Under the pieces are notes generated by a model. It was not told the origin of the DNA, did no database searches, and saw nothing but the letters and a program-made list of their open reading frames with translations. DNA of 64,000 bases from Denitrificimonas caeni (lineage in GTDB: Bacteria; Pseudomonadota; Gammaproteobacteria; Pseudomonadales; Pseudomonadaceae): NCBI RefSeq assembly GCF_905120345.1, contig NZ_CAJHOA010000001.1, forward strand, positions 714,582-778,581. The letters are read 5' to 3'. This document shows, piece after piece, positions 1 through 11,888 of the stretch (within the stretch, counting starts at the first letter, position 1; every line of letters starts with the position of its first letter). Both the position numbers and the translations under genes were made by a program.

Positions 1-1247
1 ATATTGACACTCAGCTTGATCAAGAATGGGTCTATGTCCAAGCTCAAGTCGTACTTACTTTACGTATTTACCACGCGATTCCATTATTTGCGGACAGCAA
101 CCTCACCCCACTGCTGATAGATAATGCTCGAGTGGAACAGCTGGGTAAGCCGCGTACGTTTGAGCAGCATATCAATGGTGTACGCCACGGCGTGATTGAG
201 ATCGACTATGCAATTTTTCCACAGCAAAGTGGACTGCTTGAAATTCCAGCACAAACATTCTCAGCCACCTTGGCCGGTCATGATCCACACTCCCTGACGC
301 CGTTTAAAGCGAGCCCAGGACAGCGTATTCAGGTCAAATCAGCTCGTATTCCATTGCCGGTGAAAAACATCCCTAGCAGCTACCCAGCCGATGCTGTATG
401 GCTGCCAGCCAAACACGTTAATCTTGAACAAAGCTGGACACACAGCCTCGACACACCTATTACTGCAGGCAGCGCCATTACCCGTTTATTGACACTGCGT
501 GTTGAAGGTTTACCGAGTTCACAGTTGCCCACACTGCCACTGAGCGCTTCTAACGCTTATAAAGTTTATGTCGATAAACCCTCATTCAGTCATCAATATA
601 CTGAGCAAGGATTATTCAGCAGTCGTGATGAACGGCAAGCTTTTGTTTTTGAAACGACTGGTCAACATACCCTGGCAGAAATTCAACTGCCGTGGTGGAA
701 CACCCATACTGATCAGCTTGAGTATGCCAAGTTAGCCGAGCAACCACTGCTGGTGACCGCCCAAGTACTAGGCCCTAACACAGATATCCTAAAGCCAACA
801 GACACGCTCTTAACGACACCTGTGCTGGATATCTACCCGCTTAGATTCTGGCAAGCCTTGAGTGTCTTTTTTGCCATTCTAAGCTTTATTGGCTTTAGTT
901 TATGGTGGCGAGCGCGTCACCAGCCAGCGGTGCTGGTCTCCAGCAGTGGACCCAGTCCGCGTAATCTACAAGATGATTTAAAACGAGCGTGTTTATCCAA
1001 TGACCCCAACAGCACCCGTCAAGCACTGGATGCTTGGGCTCGCCAGCATCCTGAATCCTTGGTGGACATGGCCGCACGCGACAGTACTCTCAGTGAGGCG
1101 CTAGATGCTTTAAATAGTGCGCTCTACAGTGAAAACTACAGCGACTGGCAAGGTCAAGATCTGTGGCAAGCTATTCGTCAGCTATCGTTTGAGGTGCCGG
1201 TTAGCACGAGCAGTGAAGATCAGCTGCCACCACTGTATCCACCCTAA
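1..1247 (+). CDS. BatD family protein (5' truncated by window edge)
   Basis: The reading frame is open from base 3 and has no start inside the window, so the gene begins upstream; 414 codons are visible. A GTG at 132 is only an internal codon. The visible part is a beta-rich, Pro/Thr-rich ectodomain, then one membrane helix at about visible residues 280-302 ending in WWRAR, then a cytoplasmic tail of about 110 residues. This layout, and the N-terminal stretch VYVQAQVVLTLRIY, match BatD, the oxygen-tolerance protein of Bacteroides-type aerotolerance (bat) operons. BatD is usually the last gene after moxR, a DUF58 gene, batA and batB, which would lie off the left edge. Its biochemical role is poorly known; it is thought to work at the inner membrane with the VWA-domain Bat proteins and a MoxR ATPase. 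Confidence 0.8.
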   Translation, partial: IDTQLDQEWVYVQAQVVLTLRIYHAIPLFADSNLTPLLIDNARVEQLGKPRTFEQHINGVRHGVIEIDYAIFPQQSGLLEIPAQTFSATLAGHDPHSLTPFKASPGQRIQVKSARIPLPVKNIPSSYPADAVWLPAKHVNLEQSWTHSLDTPITAGSAITRLLTLRVEGLPSSQLPTLPLSASNAYKVYVDKPSFSHQYTEQGLFSSRDERQAFVFETTGQHTLAEIQLPWWNTHTDQLEYAKLAEQPLLVTAQVLGPNTDILKPTDTLLTTPVLDIYPLRFWQALSVFFAILSFIGFSLWWRARHQPAVLVSSSGPSPRNLQDDLKRACLSNDPNSTRQALDAWARQHPESLVDMAARDSTLSEALDALNSALYSENYSDWQGQDLWQAIRQLSFEVPVSTSSEDQLPPLYPP

Positions 1248-1411
1248 ATAGCCTATTGATAGTGCCTGTGGCGTATACTATGACTAATGAGAGACTTTCG
1301 TTACTGCTGATAAAGCGGTATGGTTTAAGGCATTTATGACCGATCTATGGCGCTGCACAAGCTTGTTCAGCGTATTTATTTTTATGACCTGCCCGTGAGA
1401 TAACGACTAAG

Positions 1412-2488
1412 ATGGCTGATTTACCAATCGATGATTTAAATATTGCTTCGAACGTGACGCTGATCACTCCAGAGCGACTAAAAAATAAAATACCACTCAG
1501 TGAGCTAGCAGAGCGTACCGTTTCTCACGGTCGACAAGTGGTTCGCGACATTCTGGATGGCACTGATCACCGTTTATTTATTGTTATTGGGCCCTGCTCT
1601 ATTCATGATTTAAAAGCCGCACATGAATACGCCGACCGACTCAAAGCCTTAGCTGATGAAGTCTCAGACACTCTATTTTTAATTATGCGCGTGTACTTTG
1701 AGAAGCCTCGTACCACAGTGGGCTGGAAAGGCTTAATCAACGACCCCTACCTTGATGATTCTTTTAAAATTGAAGATGGTTTGCATATCGGTCGTAAGCT
1801 GCTGTTGGATCTCGCTGAAAAAGGCTTGCCGACGGCCACTGAGGCGCTGGATCCAATCTCACCACAGTACTTGCAAGACTTAATCAGCTGGTCAGCCATT
1901 GGTGCACGCACCACTGAATCTCAGACCCACCGTGAAATGGCCTCAGGACTATCCTCGGCTGTTGGCTTTAAAAACGGTACAGATGGCGGTTTAACTGTTG
2001 CTATCAATGCTCTGCAATCAGTCTCCAGCCCACACCGTTTTTTAGGTATTAACCAGCAAGGTGGCGTATCTATCGTTACCACTAAAGGTAATCCCTATGG
2101 TCATGTGGTCTTACGCGGTGGTAACGGCAAGCCCAACTATGACTCAGTCAGTGTTGCTGTTTGCGAACAAGAGCTGCAAAAAGCTAAAATTAAAGCCAAT
2201 ATTATGATTGACTGCAGTCACGCCAACTCCAACAAAGACCCAGCCCTGCAACCGTTGGTACTGGACAATATTGCCAATCAAATTGCCGATGGCAACCAGT
2301 CTATTAGCAGCTTAATGATTGAAAGCCATCTTGGCTGGGGCAACCAATCCATCTGTGAAGACCTTAGCCAGCTCAAATATGGTGTATCAATTACCGACGC
2401 CTGCATTGACTGGGATACGACAGAAAAAAGCATCCGCAGCATGCACGAAAAACTGAAAGATGTTTTACCCAAACGTCAACGCAGTTAA
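1412..2488 (+). CDS. aroF: 3-deoxy-7-phosphoheptulonate (DAHP) synthase, class I
   Basis: This 358-residue enzyme condenses phosphoenolpyruvate and erythrose 4-phosphate, the first step of the shikimate pathway to aromatic amino acids. The class I signature is clear: VIGPCSIHD near residue 60, EKPRTTVGWKGLIND near residues 105-120, a GARTTESQTHRE active-site segment and a C-terminal DCSHANSNKDP metal/phosphate segment. Length matches the AroF/AroG/AroH family. The start is chosen because the MADLPIDDLNIAS opening resembles Pseudomonas homologues; the ribosome site is weak. The gene stands alone between batD and a strong terminator. Which aromatic amino acid inhibits it cannot be read from sequence by eye, so the isozyme letter is tentative. 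Confidence 0.93.
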   Translation: MADLPIDDLNIASNVTLITPERLKNKIPLSELAERTVSHGRQVVRDILDGTDHRLFIVIGPCSIHDLKAAHEYADRLKALADEVSDTLFLIMRVYFEKPRTTVGWKGLINDPYLDDSFKIEDGLHIGRKLLLDLAEKGLPTATEALDPISPQYLQDLISWSAIGARTTESQTHREMASGLSSAVGFKNGTDGGLTVAINALQSVSSPHRFLGINQQGGVSIVTTKGNPYGHVVLRGGNGKPNYDSVSVAVCEQELQKAKIKANIMIDCSHANSNKDPALQPLVLDNIANQIADGNQSISSLMIESHLGWGNQSICEDLSQLKYGVSITDACIDWDTTEKSIRSMHEKLKDVLPKRQRS

Positions 2489-2496
2489 GTATCATA

Positions 2497-2530
2497 GAAA
2501 AACGCCCAGTATGTGAACTGGGCGTTTTTT
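2497..2530 (+). terminator. Rho-independent terminator after aroF
   Basis: The arms ACGCCCAGT and ACTGGGCGT form a GC-rich stem with a short loop (ATGTGA), flanked by A-runs on the left and a T-run on the right. It begins eight bases after the aroF stop. The A-run on the other side means it could also stop transcription of the minus-strand GNAT gene. Confidence 0.88.
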
Positions 2531-2543
2531 ATTAAGACTCGTT

Positions 2544-2810
2544 TTATTGTGGGTGACGCTGTACATACGTCGCGATATACGAGCAACTCGGAATAACCTT
2601 AAACTGATGTTCTTTAGCGTAAGCAAAGGCTGCTTTCGCAAGCACTGCTGCGACACCTTTACCGCGTAACTCACTGGGCACAAAGGTGTGACAAAAATCG
2701 AGCGTATGCTCATCCACTGTGCGGTATTCTAATAAGCCTTGATAGCCATCAACTACAGCTGAAAAACACTGCTTTTGGACATTATGTTCGACCTGGATCG
2801 GCTCACTCAT
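2544..2810 (-). CDS. GNAT-like small N-acetyltransferase (YjdJ/NATD1 type)
   Basis: A protein of about 88 residues with the compact acetyl-CoA-binding fold of the short GNAT subfamily. HTFVPSELRGKGVAAVLAKA fits beta-strand 4 plus the pyrophosphate-binding R-G-x-G-x-A loop, and the C-terminal CSYIATYVQRHP is typical of this subfamily. An ATG 18 bases further upstream is in frame, but the ATG at 2810 has GGAGGT at ideal spacing and is preferred. The substrate is unknown. The gene faces aroF and shares its terminator region. Confidence 0.82.
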   Translation of the reverse strand: MSEPIQVEHNVQKQCFSAVVDGYQGLLEYRTVDEHTLDFCHTFVPSELRGKGVAAVLAKAAFAYAKEHQFKVIPSCSYIATYVQRHPQ

Positions 2811-2942
2811 GTGTACCTCCAAAACCATTATTTATTGTTAACTTAGATCTTCAGCATACACCTATCGTATTGCAGTGTATCGGGTTCAGATCTAATTTTA
2901 ATGACGCTGGCAATTACTGTACCGTCCATTCATGACTGATCA

Positions 2943-5315
<2,373 letters not shown>

Positions 5316-5326
5316 CTAATACCCAA

Positions 5327-5355
5327 ACAAAAAGAGCAGCCTTAGCTGCCCTTTT
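5327..5355 (-). terminator. Terminator/attenuator between zipA and ligA
   Basis: On the minus strand the arms AAGGGCAGC and GCTGCTCTT form a stem with a TAAG loop, followed by TTTGTTT. It sits between the zipA stop and the ligA start, so it probably reduces read-through rather than separating unrelated genes. Confidence 0.65.
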
Positions 5356-5378
5356 CAAACTGTCAGAATGACAACAAA

Positions 5379-6173
5379 TTATAGTTTCTGTGTTAACTGC
5401 TGACGTTCAAAATCAGCAATACGCTGACGGTAATGTTCAATAGTCTGTGCAGTCAATACGCTGCGGTGATCATCTTTAAGATCACCATCTAATTCTTTGG
5501 CTAATTTACGCGCCGCAGCAATCATCAAATCAAAAGCTTGGCGGCTATTGCGTGGTCCGGGTAGTCCCATAAAGAAACACACTGCACGGGTACTAAACAA
5601 ATCCATATCATCTAAATCAAATGTACCGGGGTTCAGCGCATTGGCCATAGAGAATAATTTATCACCATTGCCGGTCATGCTTTCGTGGCGATGAAAAATA
5701 TCCATTGAGCCAAAACGTAAGCCGCTCTCTAAGATGCTTTGTAATAATGCTGGGCCTTTAAAACCTTCTGCGTTGCGAGCGACCACATGAATAATTAAAA
5801 TCTCTTCATAGTCATCTGCTGTGTTGCTAACCTCCTCCAATTCTTCATCAAAAGGATTAAGTAAGGCAGTCTCATCATATGCCGTTGCATCGTCTAAATT
5901 TTCAGTTTGACGGGCGTTGCGCATCTCAGTCTCAGCATGTAAACCTAACTCAAAGCTTTCAACGTCATGCAAAGACGGCTCGCGTTTTTTTACTGTGCGT
6001 GCTGGACCTAAAATCTCAGTACTTTCCTCATCAGGTAAGTCAGTCAAATTACGATCAAGACGAAACTTCAACGTGTTCTTATTACCGCTCATACGACGCC
6101 AGCCATCAAATAAAACAGCAGAAATCACAATAATACCGATAACAAATAGCCATTCACGTAAACCGATATCCAT
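5379..6173 (-). CDS. zipA: Cell division protein ZipA
   Basis: ZipA anchors FtsZ to the inner membrane during septation. The 264-residue protein has the family layout: a short periplasmic N-terminus with one membrane helix (about residues 8-22, [14 protein letters not shown]), a charged linker rich in Glu, Asp and Pro (about 30-125), and a C-terminal FtsZ-binding domain starting near [19 protein letters not shown]. In Pseudomonas, smc precedes zipA. Here the upstream side is a 356-base gap and then an unrelated amidase gene, so the ancestral smc-zipA-ligA order is broken. Confidence 0.95.
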   Translation of the reverse strand: MDIGLREWLFVIGIIVISAVLFDGWRRMSGNKNTLKFRLDRNLTDLPDEESTEILGPARTVKKREPSLHDVESFELGLHAETEMRNARQTENLDDATAYDETALLNPFDEELEEVSNTADDYEEILIIHVVARNAEGFKGPALLQSILESGLRFGSMDIFHRHESMTGNGDKLFSMANALNPGTFDLDDMDLFSTRAVCFFMGLPGPRNSRQAFDLMIAAARKLAKELDGDLKDDHRSVLTAQTIEHYRQRIADFERQQLTQKL

Positions 6174-6529
6174 GAGATATATGCACTCCTAAAACAATCC
6201 AATAAAAAAGGGCTTCACAACCCTACACGGGTGATACCTAACAGAGATAACTGCCTTGCATCACACCACACAATTTAAACTTAACATCAGCACAGCTAAT
6301 CGACTGCACTGATGTATAGCACTTGGAACAGTAAAAACTCGAGCTGTTCCATGATCTGTATCTATATTAACAAAGATTAAAGCAAAGCTTATATTATTAG
6401 CAGCGCAAATAGGTAACAAATTACCCTATAGCCCTCTAATTATAAAGGTTTAGTAAAACTCAACCGTCTTACCACAGACAAAGACAGTCCATTACGCCTT
6501 AAAGACAATGCCAACTGAACTGAGTTGAC
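6174..6529. other. Intergenic region upstream of zipA (no gene seen)
   Basis: I see no convincing coding frame or RNA gene in these 356 bases. The only structure noted is an inverted repeat, TGGAACAG at 6324-6331 and CTGTTCCA at 6344-6351, with a 12-base spacer; it could be an operator for zipA but nothing else supports that. The region marks the junction where smc is missing compared with Pseudomonas. Confidence 0.4.
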
Positions 6530-7321
6530 TTAACTAAAGGCAAACTGATCAGCATCTAAATAGGCTGGAAAGCGCTGCTTAAACTCAACCAGTGCCCGTG
6601 CTGGCAATGTGGCATAAAACACGCCCTGCTGATCAGCAGCATGCAACAGAGGTTCACCCATAAAATCCAACACTTGGCTATCACCTTGGTACCCGTAGCC
6701 ATTCTGGTCAACGCCGATACGATTTACCGCAGCAACGTAGCATATATTTTCTATCGCGCGGGCCGGTAATAAACGATTCCAAGCTGAACTGCGTGTTGCC
6801 GGCCAGCTGGCTAAATAAAACAGCAAATCAGTATTTTGAGCATCGCGACTCCAAACAGGAAATCGCAGGTCATAGCAGATTAGAGGCCGAATACGCCAAC
6901 CTTTTAACTCAAGCTGCAGCTGTTCTTCACCCGCGGTAAAGTATTGATGCTCTCCGGCCATACGGAACAAATGCCGCTTATCATAATGCGCTAAGCTGCC
7001 ATCAGGGCGAGCCCAAATCAGACGATTACGGTAATCATTGTCGGCGACTTGGACGATTAAACTGCCACATACCACAGCGTTTAAGCGTTGTGCTTGCTGT
7101 AATAGCCATTGCGTCGTTGGCCCCATTTCAGGCTCAGCTTGCGCAGCTGAATCCATGGTAAAGCCGGTGTTAAACATTTCTGGGAGCAACACCAAATCAA
7201 CAGCCTGCAGGTCTGTCAGCATCTTGCTAAAATGCTGCAAATTTGCTGTTACTTCATGCCATACCAATGGGCTTTGCACCAGCGCTAACTGCAAATCAGG
7301 CAATGCCGTTAAATCGCGCAT
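6530..7321 (-). CDS. Nitrilase-superfamily omega-amidase (YafV-like)
   Basis: This 263-residue carbon-nitrogen hydrolase has the catalytic triad of the nitrilase superfamily: Glu48 in LLPEMFNTGF, Lys115 in YDKRHLF and Cys149 in LICYDLRFP. The DLRFP context after the cysteine is typical of YafV/omega-amidases, which deaminate alpha-ketoglutaramate or the alpha-keto-gamma-methylthiobutyramate class of repair substrates. It overlaps the end of the upstream aminotransferase gene by 13 bases, so the two are translationally linked. This fits a transaminase plus omega-amidase pair that removes the 2-oxo amide product when glutamine is the amino donor. The exact substrate is inference. Confidence 0.9.
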   Translation of the reverse strand: MRDLTALPDLQLALVQSPLVWHEVTANLQHFSKMLTDLQAVDLVLLPEMFNTGFTMDSAAQAEPEMGPTTQWLLQQAQRLNAVVCGSLIVQVADNDYRNRLIWARPDGSLAHYDKRHLFRMAGEHQYFTAGEEQLQLELKGWRIRPLICYDLRFPVWSRDAQNTDLLFYLASWPATRSSAWNRLLPARAIENICYVAAVNRIGVDQNGYGYQGDSQVLDFMGEPLLHAADQQGVFYATLPARALVEFKQRFPAYLDADQFAFS

Positions 7322-8460
7322 AACTTCTCCCCTGCTAACTCCAGCGTCTGCGCCCGCTTAGCAAAACATACACGTAACAAATACTGTTCTGTTGGCGGCC
7401 GTTGGTAAAAAACCGATAAAGGTATGCTGGCAACACCGTGCTCTGTCGTCAACCAGTGAGCCATTTGCACATCATTGAGATCATCACGGATATTGCGATA
7501 ATCAAGCAACTGAAAATAGGTACTGGCTGTCGGTACAAAGGTAAATCGAGAATATTGTAACGCCTGACAAAGCTGATCGCGCTTATGCTGATAGAAAGCT
7601 GGGAGCTGATCCACATGCTCTGGCTGCGCCTGCATAAAATCTGCTAGTGCATACTGCAGAGGCGTCACCGCACAAAAGCTCACATATTGGTGCACCTTGC
7701 GCAGCTCTTCCGTTAATGCTGGAGGGGCGACCATGTAACCCGTTTTCCAGCCTGTAACATGGTAAGTTTTTCCAAAAGAACTGACTACACAGGCACGCTG
7801 ATACAACTCTTCATGCGCCAAAACACTTGAGTGCAGCTGACCATCAAAAACCAAATGCTCGTACACTTCATCACTAAGCAGATAAATATCACGTTCACGA
7901 ATCAAATCGGCCAGCTGATTTAAATCAGCCTGACGAAGCAAAGCACCACTTGGATTATGCGGACTGTTGATAATCACTAAGCGGGTGCGCTCAGTTAATG
8001 CATCAGCAAAGATTTGCCAATCCACTGAAAAATCCGGGCTATTAAGAGCAATATGCACACAGCGTCCGCCAGCTAGAGTCACCGCGGGCTCATAGCTGTC
8101 GTAACAGGGATCAAAGACAATCACCTCGTCACCAACACGCACCAAGGTTTGAATCGCACAAAACAATGCTTGAGTCGCACCGGGGGTAATAGTCACTTCT
8201 TGCTCAGCGCAGACAGGATTTCGATATAAACGGGCAATTTTACTGGCGACTTGCTCACGCAAGGCAGCAATACCAGTCATCGGGGCATACTGATTATGTC
8301 CCGCTTGTACATGCCGCTGCACGGCGTCTTTAAGTGCGTCTGGGGCATCAAAGTCAGGAAAGCCCTGGGATAGATTTAACGCACCATGAGCACTGGCCAA
8401 CTGTGACATCTGCGTAAAGATGGTTAATCCAACGTGAGGTAATTTACTCTGCAGCTGCAT
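7309..8460 (-). CDS. PLP-dependent methionine aminotransferase-like (YbdL family)
   Basis: This 383-residue fold-type I aminotransferase contains the NSPHNPSGALL substrate/PLP segment, SDEVYEHLVFDG, and the Schiff-base lysine Lys231 in SSFGKTYHVTGWKTGYM. Those segments and the N-terminal LSQGFPDFDAP match the YbdL/kynurenine-glutamine transaminase K group, which transaminates methionine or glutamine with 2-oxo acids. It is co-transcribed with the downstream omega-amidase. The pair also sits next to der in Pseudomonas. Methionine salvage is the most likely role, but sequence alone does not fix the substrate. Confidence 0.9.
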   Translation of the reverse strand: MQLQSKLPHVGLTIFTQMSQLASAHGALNLSQGFPDFDAPDALKDAVQRHVQAGHNQYAPMTGIAALREQVASKIARLYRNPVCAEQEVTITPGATQALFCAIQTLVRVGDEVIVFDPCYDSYEPAVTLAGGRCVHIALNSPDFSVDWQIFADALTERTRLVIINSPHNPSGALLRQADLNQLADLIRERDIYLLSDEVYEHLVFDGQLHSSVLAHEELYQRACVVSSFGKTYHVTGWKTGYMVAPPALTEELRKVHQYVSFCAVTPLQYALADFMQAQPEHVDQLPAFYQHKRDQLCQALQYSRFTFVPTASTYFQLLDYRNIRDDLNDVQMAHWLTTEHGVASIPLSVFYQRPPTEQYLLRVCFAKRAQTLELAGEKLCAI

Positions 8461-8527
8461 TTTTATAATTCCTAGGCTCAGGCCATCGCCAAAGCCAGAT
8501 GCTTATGCAAGCACCTGGCGACACCGC

Positions 8528-9991
8528 TTACTTTTTCTTTTTACGCTCATCTCTTTCTTTTTTATTGGCCATTAAGCGACGTTTTTTATTCACCTGACGA
8601 TCACTGAGTTTGTTTTTCTTGCCTTCAAAGGGGTTGGAACCGCCTTTAAACTCAATACGAATCGGTGTACCGACTAATTTCAACACGCGACGGTAGGTGT
8701 TTTCTAAGTAACGCACATAGCTTTTAGGTACCGCTTCAACTTGATTACCGTGAATAATAATCAACGGAGGGTTCGCACCGCCTAAGTGCGCATAACGCAG
8801 CTTAATACGATGCCCTGCGACCATCGGCGGTTGGTGCTCACGCACTGCATCTTCAAGAATTTGTGTTAAGCGGTTGGTCGGCCAACGGGTAATCGCCGAA
8901 GTAAAGGCCGCTTGTACTGATTTATACAGATGACCCACACCCGTGCCGTGCAAAGCAGAAATAAAGTGAATGTCGGCAAAATCAACAAAGTACAAGCGAC
9001 GTTCCAGCTCTTTCTTTGCATATTCGCGTTCACTTGGCTGCATGCCATCCCACTTATTCAGCGCGATCACAATGGCTCGACCCGACTCTAAAGCAAAGCC
9101 CAGTAAGTTCAGATCATGATCAACCACGCCTTCGCGAGCATCCATCACAAAGATCACCACGTTGGCGTCTTTAATGGCTTGCAAGGTTTTCACCACCGAG
9201 AACTTTTCTACTTCCTCCGAAATTTTACCGCGACGACGTACACCCGCAGTATCGATCAGAGTATATTTTTCATCATCACGCTCGAAGGGAATATAGATAC
9301 TGTCGCGCGTCGTACCCGGCTGATCAAATACCACTACACGCTGCTCACCCAGCATGCGGTTGACCAGCGTGGATTTACCCACGTTCGGACGACCGATAAT
9401 AGCGATCTTAATGCCATCTTTAGCATCAGGTCCGGGAATACGTTTAAGGTCTACGCCTTCAACGATATTGTCCAGATCGATTTCGTCTTCAACGTCATCT
9501 TTCGGAAAGTCACCGAGACTTAACTCAAGCATCTGCGTGATACCACGGCCATGTGCCGCAGCAATCGCCACATAACTGCTTAAGCCCAGCGGACTAAACT
9601 CAGCTAAAGCGATATTTTCATCGATGTGATCGACTTTATTAACCACCACTAGCGTGGTTTTATTACGTTTGCGCAGGTGCTCGCCAATCATTTGATCCGC
9701 AGGACACATGCCATCACGCGCATCAACTAAAAATAACACCACATCTGCTTCTTCAATCGCGAGCAGCGATTGTTCGGCCATTTTTGCATCGATACCTTCT
9801 TCGTCACCGGTGATACCACCCGTGTCGATCAAAATATAACTGCGTTCCTGCCACTTCGCTTCGCCGTATTGGCGGTCACGCGTCAGTCCAGGAATGTCGC
9901 CTACAATCGCATCGCGGGATCTAGTCAGGCGGTTAAACAACGTCGATTTGCCGACATTCGGTCGGCCCACCAGAGCAATTACGGGAACCAT
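8528..9991 (-). CDS. der: Ribosome-assembly GTPase Der (EngA)
   Basis: Der carries two tandem GTPase domains followed by a KH-like domain and works in assembly of the 50S subunit. Both P-loops read GRPNVGKST (about residues 8-16 and 202-210), with DTGG and DTAG switch II motifs and NKVD/NKWD guanine-specificity motifs. The C-terminus is the usual basic tail ending in a run of lysines. The start is the ATG at 9991 because it gives the conserved [12 protein letters not shown] opening and has GGAGGAG seven bases upstream; the frame stays open for ten more codons. It lies downstream of bamB, as in Pseudomonas. Confidence 0.97.
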   Translation of the reverse strand: MVPVIALVGRPNVGKSTLFNRLTRSRDAIVGDIPGLTRDRQYGEAKWQERSYILIDTGGITGDEEGIDAKMAEQSLLAIEEADVVLFLVDARDGMCPADQMIGEHLRKRNKTTLVVVNKVDHIDENIALAEFSPLGLSSYVAIAAAHGRGITQMLELSLGDFPKDDVEDEIDLDNIVEGVDLKRIPGPDAKDGIKIAIIGRPNVGKSTLVNRMLGEQRVVVFDQPGTTRDSIYIPFERDDEKYTLIDTAGVRRRGKISEEVEKFSVVKTLQAIKDANVVIFVMDAREGVVDHDLNLLGFALESGRAIVIALNKWDGMQPSEREYAKKELERRLYFVDFADIHFISALHGTGVGHLYKSVQAAFTSAITRWPTNRLTQILEDAVREHQPPMVAGHRIKLRYAHLGGANPPLIIIHGNQVEAVPKSYVRYLENTYRRVLKLVGTPIRIEFKGGSNPFEGKKNKLSDRQVNKKRRLMANKKERDERKKKK

Positions 9992-10012
9992 TGGCTCCTC
10001 CAGCGATAATTC

Positions 10013-10055
10013 AAAAAACACAAAAGCCGCTGTCGATCTAACGACAGCGGCTAAA
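10013..10055 (-). terminator. Hairpin terminator between bamB and der
   Basis: AGCCGCTGTCG (10025-10035) and CGACAGCGGCT (10042-10052) form an 11-bp perfect stem with a 6-base loop. On the minus strand it is followed by TTTTGTGTTTTTTG. It lies after the bamB stop and before der, so it may limit read-through into der. Confidence 0.8.
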
Positions 10056-10089
10056 CTATTGGTTAGACAGGTTAAACCTATCTAACAGC

Positions 10090-11241
10090 TTACTTAATGG
10101 TTAAGGCAACCAGTTTGCCGCCATTACCGTAAACATACAGCCAGCCACCAACCTCTAGAGGTTGTACACGTATTCCTTTACCATCAATTTTAGTACGTCC
10201 TACAAAACGCCCATCAACTTGGCTTAGAACATGCAGATAACCTTCAACATCACCGACTGCTATATAACTTGAAAATACAGCAGGGGCTGATAGCTGACGA
10301 CGAAGTAAAGACTTATTACTCCACATTGCTGAAGATGAACGCTGATCGACACCTTCAACAGTACCATCTGCCAAGCTGGCATAGGCATTACCGAAACCTG
10401 CGGCCATACCGACATAACTGGACCCTTCACGCTGCCACAATATCTGCCCAGTTTGCGAGTCAAGCCCTGCTATGCGTCCCTGATAAGTAGCCACATATAA
10501 GGTGTTACTCGCCAGCAATAAGCCACCATCGATATCCACCATACGTTCAAGCTCAGTACGCCCGCTGGGTACAGCTATACGCTGCTCCCAAATCGGCAAA
10601 CCACGGTCGGTATCTATGGCAATAATTTTACCAGTGGATAGGCCCGCATACGCAATATATTCGGTAACAACGGGTGCACCTGTACCACGCAGGGTTAACA
10701 CTGCAGGGGTATTTTCATAAATCCAACGCTGCTCACCTGTTGAGGCTTCCAAGGCAATCAAACGGTCATCTTGGGTTTGTACAACTACAATATTACCGTT
10801 AGTAGCAGGTGCAGCTAACACTTCACTGGTCACTTTACTACGCCACAGATCTTCACCAGTATCAGCATTTAGCGCAATCACATCACCGTTCAGAGTACCC
10901 AGCAAGACCATCCCGTGGCCTACACCCACACCACCAGAAACATTAAGTTTCAGTTTGCGCGTCCAAACAGTACTACCCGTATAACGATCGAGCGCCGAGA
11001 CACGACCCTTAACATCAGTAACAAATAAATGCCCACCATCGATCGCTGGCGTCAAGGTATTCCACAGTTTACCTTGTCCGTCACCGACTGATTTACTCCA
11101 CTCTTTATTGAGTTTAATTTCGGAGGTGATTTTTTCCAATGGTTGCGGTTTTAATTCTTTTTTGCTGGTGCTGCTGCAACCGATGGCTAGCAGCGCTAAA
11201 GCAAGCACAGCCATATACTTGTATCGTTTCAAGTTAGGCAT
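10090..11241 (-). CDS. bamB: Outer-membrane assembly lipoprotein BamB
   Basis: BamB is the beta-propeller lipoprotein of the BAM complex that inserts beta-barrel proteins in the outer membrane. The N-terminus is a lipoprotein signal with lipobox LLAIGC, and the body is a series of PQQ-like propeller blades, each with an A-x-D-x-x-T-G-x-x-x-W pattern (for example ALDRYTGSTVW, ALNADTGEDLW, GLDSQTGQILW). The ATG at 11241 overlaps the yfgM stop by 8 bases; a GTG three codons earlier is also possible. Operon order yfgM-bamB-der is conserved in gammaproteobacteria. Confidence 0.95.
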   Translation of the reverse strand: MPNLKRYKYMAVLALALLAIGCSSTSKKELKPQPLEKITSEIKLNKEWSKSVGDGQGKLWNTLTPAIDGGHLFVTDVKGRVSALDRYTGSTVWTRKLKLNVSGGVGVGHGMVLLGTLNGDVIALNADTGEDLWRSKVTSEVLAAPATNGNIVVVQTQDDRLIALEASTGEQRWIYENTPAVLTLRGTGAPVVTEYIAYAGLSTGKIIAIDTDRGLPIWEQRIAVPSGRTELERMVDIDGGLLLASNTLYVATYQGRIAGLDSQTGQILWQREGSSYVGMAAGFGNAYASLADGTVEGVDQRSSSAMWSNKSLLRRQLSAPAVFSSYIAVGDVEGYLHVLSQVDGRFVGRTKIDGKGIRVQPLEVGGWLYVYGNGGKLVALTIK

Positions 11242-11878
11242 CCTTTTCACTTAAGTTATCAAGTTTCATCAATAAACTACCTGCCGCGGCTTCAGGCGGC
11301 AAGGCTTGTTTGGCTTGTTGATACGCTGCCTTAGCTTCAGCAGGACGCTCTAAAATCACTAAAGCATCACCACGTAACTCATCACGTGTCGCGGCAAAAG
11401 CCGGTAACACTTTCCCATCGAGCAACTTCAGAGCCTGTTCTGCTTGTTCTTGAGCTAACAGTACTCGAGCTAAACGCTGGCGAGCAAGTTCAGCCAAAGT
11501 GTCATTAGCCGGTTTGGCTAAAACAGCGTTAAGCTCAAGCGCGGCATCATCCAATTGCTTGTTATCTACGGCTACTTTAGCAACTAATAAACTCGCATAC
11601 TGTGTATAAGCACTGTCTGCGTTAACTTTTTTAAGTTCAGCTAATAACTTCGCAACCTGTTGCGCATCCACTTGTTCAGTCGGCACTAAAGCCACTTCCA
11701 GCAACTGCTGATAGAGTACAGAGGATGTTTGTGCTTGGTTAACTTGGTGTTTTTGCCACGCCTGCCAACCAAAAACAATAACCAACGCCAATGCACCACC
11801 AGCTAACAGAGGCTTACCGTTACGCTGCCACCATTCTTTAATCAGCGCAACTTGTTCTTCTTCAGTGTAATCGCTCAC
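11234..11878 (-). CDS. yfgM: YfgM family inner-membrane TPR protein
   Basis: A 214-residue protein with a short cytoplasmic N-terminus (EEEQVALIKEWWQRNGK), one membrane helix (about residues 27-44) and a periplasmic tetratricopeptide-like region. This is the layout of YfgM, which associates with SecYEG and PpiD and supports periplasmic chaperone networks. It lies between hisS and bamB, its conserved place. The family name is confident; the function rests on studies of the E. coli protein. Confidence 0.92.
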   Translation of the reverse strand: MSDYTEEEQVALIKEWWQRNGKPLLAGGALALVIVFGWQAWQKHQVNQAQTSSVLYQQLLEVALVPTEQVDAQQVAKLLAELKKVNADSAYTQYASLLVAKVAVDNKQLDDAALELNAVLAKPANDTLAELARQRLARVLLAQEQAEQALKLLDGKVLPAFAATRDELRGDALVILERPAEAKAAYQQAKQALPPEAAAGSLLMKLDNLSEKDA

Positions 11879-11888
11879 GCTGATACTC

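Noticed and set aside
2492..2713. Open frame overlapping the GNAT gene and the aroF terminator
   Set aside because: It is a shadow frame of the GNAT gene, runs through a terminator and lacks family character.
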